Assembly (NCBI RefSeq): GCF_027887165.1 | Contig: NC_077234.1 | Coordinates: forward strand, 196,198,959 to 196,262,958 | Direction: 5' to 3' | Length of the DNA: 64,000 nt | Source: Monodelphis domestica | Lineage: Eukaryota > Chordata > Mammalia > Didelphimorphia > Didelphidae | Made by a program: the position numbers and the translations under genes | The notes under the pieces: model-generated | Databases searched by the model: none | Seen by the model: only the letters and a program-made list of their open reading frames with translations | Told to the model about the DNA's origin: nothing | In this document: piece by piece, positions 57,249 to 64,000 of the stretch | Layout: every line of letters starts with the position of its first letter | Numbering within the stretch: position 1 is the stretch's first letter

Positions 57249-59528
57249 TCCTAAAAATAATAAACAGTTTATATCAAAACCATCAGCAAACATCATCTAC
57301 AATGAGGATAAACTAGAAGCCTTCCCAATAAGATCAGGAGTGAAACAAGGATGCCCATTATTACCCCTATTATTTAATATTGTACTAGAAACACTAGCAT
57401 GGGCAATTAGAGAATAAAAAGAAATTGAAGGTATTAAAATTGGCAATGAGGAGACAAAGCTATCACTCTTTGCAGATGATATGATGGTTTACTTAAAGAA
57501 TCCTAGAGAATCAAGCAAAAAGCTAGTTGAAATAATCAACAACTTTAGCAAAGTTGCAGGATACAAGATAAACTTGCATAAGTCATCAGCATTTCTATAT
57601 ATCTCCAACCCATTTCAGCAGCAAGATTTAGAAAGAGAAATTCCATTTAAAATCACCCTGGACAATATAAAATACTTAGGAATCTATCTGCCGAGACAAA
57701 CACAGGAACTATATGAACACAACTACAAAACATTCTCTACACAATTAAAACTAGATCTAAACAATTGGAAAAACATCAATTGCTCATGGGTAGGAAGAGC
57801 TAACATTAAAAAAAATGACAATCCTACCCAAACTAATCTACTTATTTAGTGCCATACTCATTGAACTACCAAAAAACTTTTTTTCCTGAATTAGAAAAAA
57901 ACCATCACAACGTTCATTTAGAGGAACAAAAGATCAAGGATCTCCAGGGAAATAATGAAAAAAAAATGCAAAGGATGGTGCCCTTGCAGTCTCAGATATC
58001 AAACTATACTATAAAGAAGTGGTTATCAAAATAATAATGTACTGGCTAAGAGACAAAAAGGAGCATCAGTGGAATAGACTTGGGGAAGTGACCTCAGCAA
58101 AACAGTCTATGATAAGCCCAAAGATCCCAGCTTTTGGGACAAAAATCCTCTATTTGACAAAAACTGCTGAGAAAATTGGAAGACAGTATGGGAGAGATTC
58201 AGTTTGGATCAACATCTCACACCCTACATCAAGATATTAATGATTTTAATATAAAGAAGGAAACTATAAATAAATTAGGTGAACACAGAATAGTATACAT
58301 GTCAGATCTTTGGGAAAGGAAAGATGTTAAAACCAAGCAAGAGTTAGAAAAAAATCACAAAATGTAAAATAGATAATTTTGATTACATCAAATTAAAAAG
58401 GGTTTGTACAAACAAAAGCAATGTACCCAAAATTTGACTGGAAGCAACAAACTGGGAAACAATCTTCATAACAAAACCTGTGACAAAGGTCTAATTACTC
58501 AAATTTATAAAGAGCTTAACCAATTGTACAAAAAAAATCAAGCCATTCTCCAATTGAAAAATGGGCAAGGGACATGATTAGGCAGTTTTCAGTTAAAGAA
58601 ATCAAAACTATTAATAAGCACATGAAAAAATGTTCTACATCTCTTTTAATCAGAGAGATACAAATCAAAACAACTCTGAGGTATCACCACACACCTAGCA
58701 GATTGGCTAACATGACAGCAAAGGAAAGTAATGAATGCTGGAATGGATGTGGCAAAGTAGGGTTATTAATGCATTGCTGGTAGAATTGTGAATTGATCCA
58801 ACCATTCTGGAGGGCAATTTGGAACTATGCCCAAAGGGCGATAAAAGACAGTGTCTGCCCTTTGATCCAGCCATAGCACTGCTGGGTTTGTACCCCAAAG
58901 AGATAATAAGAAAAAAAACATGTACAAGAATATTCATAGCTGCGCTCTTTGTGGTGGCAAAAAATTGGAAAATGAGGGGATGCCCTTCAATTGGGGAATG
59001 GCTGAACAAATTGTGGTATATGTTGGTGATGGAATACTATTGTGCTCAAAGGAATAATAAACTGGAGGAAATCCATGTGAACTGGAACAACCTCCAGGAA
59101 TTGATGCAGAGTGAGAGGAGCAGTACCAGGAGAACATACTTACACAGAGACTGATACACTGTGGTATAATCGAATGAAATGAACTTCTCTACTAGCAGCA
59201 ATGCAGTGATCCAGAACAACCCAGAGGGATCTATGAGAAAGAACACTCTCCACATTCAGAGGAAAAATTGTGGGAGTAAAAACACAGAAGAAAAACAACT
59301 GCTTGATCACATGGGTCGAGGGGATATGGTTGGGGATGTAGACTCTAAATGAACATCCTAGTGCAAACATCAACAATGTGGAAATAGGTTCTGATAAAGG
59401 ACACATGTAATATCCAATGGAATTGCAAGTTGGCCATGGGAAGGGGTGTGGGAGGGGAGGGAGGGAAAGAATATGATTCTTGTAACCAAGGAATAATGTT
59501 CTAAATTGACTAAATAAAATTAAAATAA
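57249..59528 (+). mobile_element. 5'-truncated LINE-1 with perfect target-site duplication
   Basis: A 2.28-kb insertion that starts inside the RT part of ORF2 and ends at TAAATAAAATTAAAATAAAA after the 3' UTR. Both ends are fixed by the 17-nt duplication. It is the same subfamily as the copy at 27,507-30,126 and overlaps nearly all of it. The A-rich tail has degraded to a TAAAA pattern. Its reading frame is far more broken than that of the other copy. Confidence 0.95.
57250..59175 (+). pseudogene. LINE-1 ORF2 fragment, multiply broken
   Basis: The RT part retains FADD (57,469-57,480), [48 protein letters not shown] and [11 protein letters not shown]. Then come frame changes near 57,810-57,900, 58,020, 58,230, 58,360 and 58,560. 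The C-terminal part resumes with [38 protein letters not shown] and ends with the ERSSTRRTYLHRD segment near 59,154. The zinc-knuckle-like set is interrupted by a stop after HCW (58,781-58,783). No function remains. Confidence 0.9.
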
Positions 59529-59545
59529 AAGAAGCAAGTGATTCC
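59529..59545. repeat. Target-site duplication of the plus-strand LINE-1, right copy
   Basis: AAGAAGCAAGTGATTCC, identical to 57,232-57,248. Confidence 0.95.
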
Positions 59546-59878
59546 CCACTCTCGATCTTCTTTTTGGCATCCCCGTAATGAAATATTTGGACTAGTTGAA
59601 CTCTAGTCCTTCCTAAGTCTATGACTACTTAGGCTTATCTTCTGAGGTGTTAGAGTGGCTTTTGTACTAACTGAGATTGTAACTTTTTGCCCTACAGATG
59701 ATAAATTCTATGATTAGGAAAGGAAAAAAAAAGAACTAGAAATAGAGTCAGTAGTCCCAAATTTAAAGACTAAGTTTACCATTTACTTTTATGTGGGTAT
59801 AGGAGACTGGAACTAAACCTATCATTTCACTGATATAAGAAATTCTTGGTTGAAGAAGCTCCCACTGTCAAGGAAGGC
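59546..59878. other. Unassigned intergenic DNA
   Basis: Nothing recognised. Confidence 0.4.
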
Positions 59879-59879
59879 T

Positions 59880-59990
59880 GATAATCACTGTAACTTCTTC
59901 TTAGACTGGGGATTTAGAGATTAGGCTACTTGCCCTGAATCACACAGCCAGTATGAGCCTGAGGTAGGACTTGAACTCCTCTTTTTGGTT
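59880..59990 (-). mobile_element. MIR SINE fragment
   Basis: Antisense MIR: GGCTACTTGCCCTGAATCACACAGCCAG and GACTTGAACTCCTC. Confidence 0.55.
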
Positions 59991-60011
59991 TCAAAGATAA
60001 ATCTGACATTG

Positions 60012-60257
60012 TTTTTGTTGTTATTTACTCATTTCAGTCTTGCCTGACTCTTCACGACTCCATTTGGGGTTTTCTTGGTAAAAATACTCAAATGGTTTGC
60101 CATTCCCTTCTCCTGTTCATTTTATAGATGAAAAAACTGAGGCAAATAGGATTGAGTGACTAGCCTAGAGTCATATATGCTACTAAGTGTCCAATCTGTA
60201 CTCAGTCTCTGACTCAAGGCATAGTACTATGTTTACTGTGCCACCTAGCTGCCATTG
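60012..60257 (-). mobile_element. SINE with RTE-like 3' end
   Basis: Antisense relative of the copy at 50,843: TTCAGTCTTGCCTGACTCTTCACGACTCCATTTGGGG, GGTTTGCCATTCCCTTCTCC, GATGAAAAAACTGAGGC, ending in TGTGCCACCTAGCTGCC at its 5' end. Confidence 0.75.
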
Positions 60258-61305
60258 GTTTTCAAAGTATCTAATAAACATTTGGCTCATTTGAGTTTCA
60301 TCCCAGGCTTGTGAGATAGTAAAATAATAAAGTCATTCCACAATGCCTCTTATTATTAGATGCTTGAACAAATCATTTTATTTCTGAAGCTGTCCTCAAT
60401 TATAGCATGGGATTGTTCAATACTACTTCACAGGATCATAAGAGGATGAACTATCTTATATAAATGAAAGAAGAGCCCATGCATATACTCCATGAAGAAT
60501 TTTTATACTCTGTGAACAAATGAATTTTGAGATTCAATGCATATCTATGTCCTTATCAAACAAAGTTCCTAGGGAAAGGGGTTAGAGAGAGGGAGAGAAT
60601 TTAAAACTTGAATTTTTTAATGTTAATTTTTAGATATAATTGGAAATTCTTTAATGAAATAAGATTATATAGAGGAAAGAAAATTTCCAAAGCAGTGATA
60701 ATTTTTAAAAGTCTCAAGGATGAAGAATATCTTAAATTCATATATGAATTTTATTTCCTTAATTTGCCAAATTAATTATTCAAAATTATCAAAGTTTCCC
60801 AAATTGGTCATGACTTTTTTAAAAGCCTTACCTTCCATCTTAGAATCAATACTGTCCATTGGTTTCAAGGAAGATTAATTCCAGTTCCATTACCAAGTTC
60901 ACTAAATATATATACATATATATACTTCCCAAATTCAAATAAATGAAAGCTACATAGAACTGTATTTATAATGGTTAGATGTTGATCTTGTTTATACAAA
61001 GTATTTATGAAGTAATAAAATTGTTTAAAATTTTAATGTTGACATATATTCTTACATAACCTATATTTCCAAATATATTTGCTACAATTCCATACCTGGC
61101 AAGTCCCTGTAACAAAAAATAATAATAATTATATGGAAGAAATTGTTAATCAGTTCAGACAATGATGAGTCAACAAGCATCATTAAGCGTTAGAAAATAC
61201 AGGTACAAACAAGGGAGGAGAGTATCAAAATTAGATATACAAAATTACAAGAAACAATATAAAATTAAGTAAAAACATTCGAATTAGATCTTGGATGAAC
61301 TAACA
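60258..61305. other. Unassigned AT-rich DNA with a WSINE1 remnant
   Basis: Apart from the short WSINE1 piece at 60,815-60,873, nothing is recognised. Confidence 0.4.
60815..60873 (-). mobile_element. WSINE1-type SINE, 3' remnant
   Basis: TTTTTTAAAAGCCTTACCTTCC, TAGAATCAATACTGTCCATTGG in antisense; the tRNA-like head is missing. Confidence 0.65.
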
Positions 61306-61309
61306 TAGC

Positions 61310-61485
61310 AAAAGTCTGACTAGGGACCTGGGTTTGATCCTGAGATCTTCTGCTTATTAGCTGCATTATCTTGGGCAAATCATTTTGACTCTTTGTCTCC
61401 AATTCTTCATATGTGAAACAAGGGGCTTGGACTAGGTGATCCACAAGGTTTCACCCAACTCTAAAACCTTTTATCTGGTAATGTA
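61310..61485 (+). mobile_element. MIR SINE fragment
   Basis: CTGGGTTTGATCCTGAGATC, TTGGGCAAATCATTTTGAC, CTTCATATGTGAAAC, GGGCTTGGACTAGGTGATCC. Confidence 0.6.
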
Positions 61486-61924
61486 ACTGTTGAGATTATT
61501 GGTTGAATTACCAGAATCTATTAGAAAAGGATAGAATTATTTTGGATTGTTAAAAGAAAGAGAAATTAATTTGATAGGGAACTTATATCAAAATATTTTT
61601 CATGTGAATTTTAAAGAATTCTTTTGAATTTCAGGTAACCTCTCCCTACCTCATTAAACTTATAGAAAAAATATAATATTGTGTTCCCTAATTTAATGCT
61701 TTTTACATATTTAACTCACTTTCATATCATCAACAAAATTGGCAACATGAAATCAGATGAAAAAAGATTTAGTGGATATTTTTCACTAATAAGGTAATAG
61801 ATTAAATTAATCAATTGAAAGGCAAGTTTTTCTAAAGCCTCTTGGTTGCTTTTACATAGAGATCTATGAAGTTCAATAGTGACAAAACCAATTAAGCAAA
61901 TTTCTTTGATCAGTTTTAAGCTAA
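61486..61924. other. Unassigned AT-rich DNA
   Basis: Nothing recognised. Confidence 0.4.
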
Positions 61925-62640
61925 TATTTTTCCAATAATATTTTCTTTTATCTCAATAACATGTAAAAATAGTTTTTTCTAAAATTTTGAGCTCTTAATT
62001 CTCTCTCACTCTCCTCCCCAGCTCCTTGGGACAGTAAGCAATTTGAAAGTTACACATATGAAATTATACAAAATGTTTCTGTATTAGTTGTATTGAGAAA
62101 GAAAACACACATTTAAAAATGCTAAGAAAATAAAGTGAAAAATAGTGTGTTATTAACTACATCCAGACTCTATCATCTCTTTCTCCTGAGGTGGAAAACA
62201 TTTTTCAACATGATTCCATTGGATCATTGTATTTCTGAAATTAGTTATCACTCACAGATGATCATCTTACAATATTACTGTTACTGTGTACAAGGTTCTC
62301 CTGTTTCTGTTCAATTAACTTTGCATCACAACATATAAGTCTTTCCAGGTTTTCTGAAATCATCCTGCATGTCATTTTTATAGCAAAACAATATTCCAAT
62401 AAAAGCACAAAACACAACTTGTTCAACCTTCCCCAACTGATGGCCATCCCCTCAATTTCCAATTATTTTCCACCAAAAAAGGTACTATAAATATTTTTAT
62501 ACAAATAGGCCCTTTTCCCTCTTTTTCTTATCTTTTTGGGATACAGTCTTAGCAGAAGTATTGCTAAAACAAAGGTTATGGACAGTTTTAAAATCCTTTG
62601 GGCATAGTTCCAAATTTAAGCAGACATTTTCAAACAGAAA
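61925..62640 (-). mobile_element. LINE-1 3' end, old subfamily
   Basis: Antisense L1 3' end: CAATAACATGTAAAAATAG, GGGACAGTAAGCAATTTG, ACTGTTACTGTGTACAAGG, AAGTCTTTCCAGG, AACTTGTTCAACCTTCCCCAACTGATGGCCATCCCC, TTTTGGGATACAG and CCTTTGGGCATAGTTCC. It is a different, older subfamily than the copies at 27.5 and 57.2 kb and ends at a 5' truncation near 62,640. Confidence 0.8.
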
Positions 62641-62799
62641 TAAATGGCATTGAATTGTTGTTACATAAGTAGCACTTATAAGCATTTTTATAGTTTTAAA
62701 ATGTTTTTAAGGATTATGTATTTTTATTGATTTAAAATACAAATATTTTGAAAAAATATACATAAAAGAAAAATCAATCGCTCTAGAGTAAAAAAAAAT

Positions 62800-62962
62800 A
62801 AGAACATGATTCAAATCCCATATATGAATTTTAAAACCTTGTTGATCATAGACAAGTCATCTAACCTTTCTTGGTCTCAGTTTCCTCATCAGTAAAATGA
62901 AGAAGTTGAGAGAGATGGCCTCTGGTGGCCTTTTCATGTCAGGAGTTGTGACCTTATGAAAA
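62800..62962 (+). mobile_element. MIR SINE fragment
   Basis: GATTCAAATCCCATATATG, CATAGACAAGTCATCTAACC, GGTCTCAGTTTCCTCATCAGTAAAATG, GAGATGGCCTCTGGTGGCC. Confidence 0.6.
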
Positions 62963-64000
62963 TTTAATTTTACATGGTAAGGAAACGTTATTCACTAGAA
63001 CTACAATGTTTAGGGATCATTAGGTATCATGCAAGTCAAATCGTGTTTCAAATAAACAAATATCTTACACAGGGGGTGAGGCAAGAGATGACTATCTACC
63101 TGTTTCTCCATTTTTGTACAGATCCTATCTCTTCTATGAGGAATTTTTTTAAAAGTCCCTGGGGTTTACCAGATGAGTTTAGGAGGCAAACACTAACTTG
63201 TTAGAATCGCTGAATACATTGTTTTTGCTTTTCCCGAGGCCATTGTTGACCATCTTCCACTTCTTCTGTCCAGAGTCTTACCGATATTGTACTCACAGCT
63301 CTGAGGAATCCAGAGAACCTGAACGGTACTACCTGACACAGTTCACTTAAATCCAGGAAAGTTAGAAACAGGGGACCCCAAACCTCTCCAAACTTTTGGA
63401 AAGTTGCCCAAACCCTGAACGACTAATTGATAGAAATCTTTTTCAGCTTACACTAGCACACTTCAGAAAAGAAATGATGATTTTGCCAGTAGGGTCACCT
63501 ATGAAACTCTTGATATTAACCAAGTTTCTGGTCAAATGTGGAGTCCAATTTGGGAAAAAAAAATTAAAAATAAAATAAAATGAACCACATAGGAATACAT
63601 CACAACAATATTTAGGGACTCTTGACGGGCTAACATAAAGGAATTTAGGTTATCGATTCTGTAATCTTTTCTGCTATAAGTAAAAGCATGTGAATTTCTG
63701 TAAACTTGAAAGTCTGAAAAATTCATTACTAGAAAAATCTTAACATTACATTGAAGTGAGGAAAGAAAGAATTTAATAATGTATAGCAAGTTTTGGAGAA
63801 GAAACGGAAAATTTTAATCTTCAGCTTTTCTACCAGTACTCTAAATAACACCTCATTATCTAGGGGGAGATGAGTCCCTCTTTCTATCAGGAATGACAGA
63901 CTGGGTTTTATTGGTAATAAAATTACCATTTTGATGCTTAGTTTGACCCTTAAAGCATTCTACCTCTATTGTACTATGTGTCAATATTTTTTTCTTTTGA
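62963..64000. other. Unassigned intergenic DNA
   Basis: About 1 kb up to the window edge without recognised genes or repeats. Three short open frames here have no recognisable domain. Confidence 0.4.

Overview
The window is nuclear DNA from a therian mammal, most likely an Australasian marsupial. It is AT-rich, contains no intact host gene, and is packed with interspersed repeats of clearly different ages. The marsupial call rests on seven copies or pieces of a tRNA-like SINE of about 200 bp that I recognise as WSINE1-type, on several LINE-1 copies of the marsupial sort, and on many old MIR and L2 fragments. Species cannot be fixed from the sequence alone.

Layout. 1-5127: 3' half of a class I (gammaretrovirus-like) endogenous provirus, with reverse transcriptase, RNase H and integrase in one frame broken by six stops, a non-coding stretch without visible env, a polypurine tract and a 3' LTR. 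5127-7025: an old plus-strand LINE-1 with endonuclease and RT remnants joined across a deletion. 7-12 kb: MIR and other SINE fragments, one LINE-1 tail, unassigned DNA. 12.3-17.8 kb: a nested stack in which an L2 LINE is split by a minus-strand processed pseudogene of YTHDF2, which is itself interrupted by a WSINE1 copy and an unidentified segment. 17.8-27.5 kb: unassigned AT-rich DNA, two very long polypyrimidine tracts, L2 and MIR tails, and copies of an unnamed interspersed family. 27,507-30,126: a minus-strand, 5'-truncated LINE-1 with a perfect 17-bp target-site duplication and an ORF2 spoiled by a single frameshift. 30-41 kb: more MIR, L2 and LINE-1 tails, a slightly GC-richer unassigned patch near 34.2-35.5 kb, and a 274-nt TTC/TCC tract. 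41.5-50.2 kb: the longest stretch almost free of recognisable repeats, the best candidate for conserved non-coding regulatory DNA. 50-64 kb: SINEs, a second LINE-1 with its own perfect 17-bp target-site duplication (57,249-59,528), two copies of one unnamed old repeat, and another LINE-1 tail.

Nothing here forms an operon or pathway. The biology on view is retrotransposition: LINE machinery copied itself, mobilised SINEs, and retrocopied a host mRNA (YTHDF2), while a retrovirus entered the germ line. I found no evidence for a new multi-gene system. The most informative items are the YTHDF2 retrocopy nested in L2, the two fully delimited LINE-1 insertions, the LTR with a duplicated 29-bp U3 block, and the repeat-poor interval. 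Family names come from recognition of sequence and were not confirmed by a database search.
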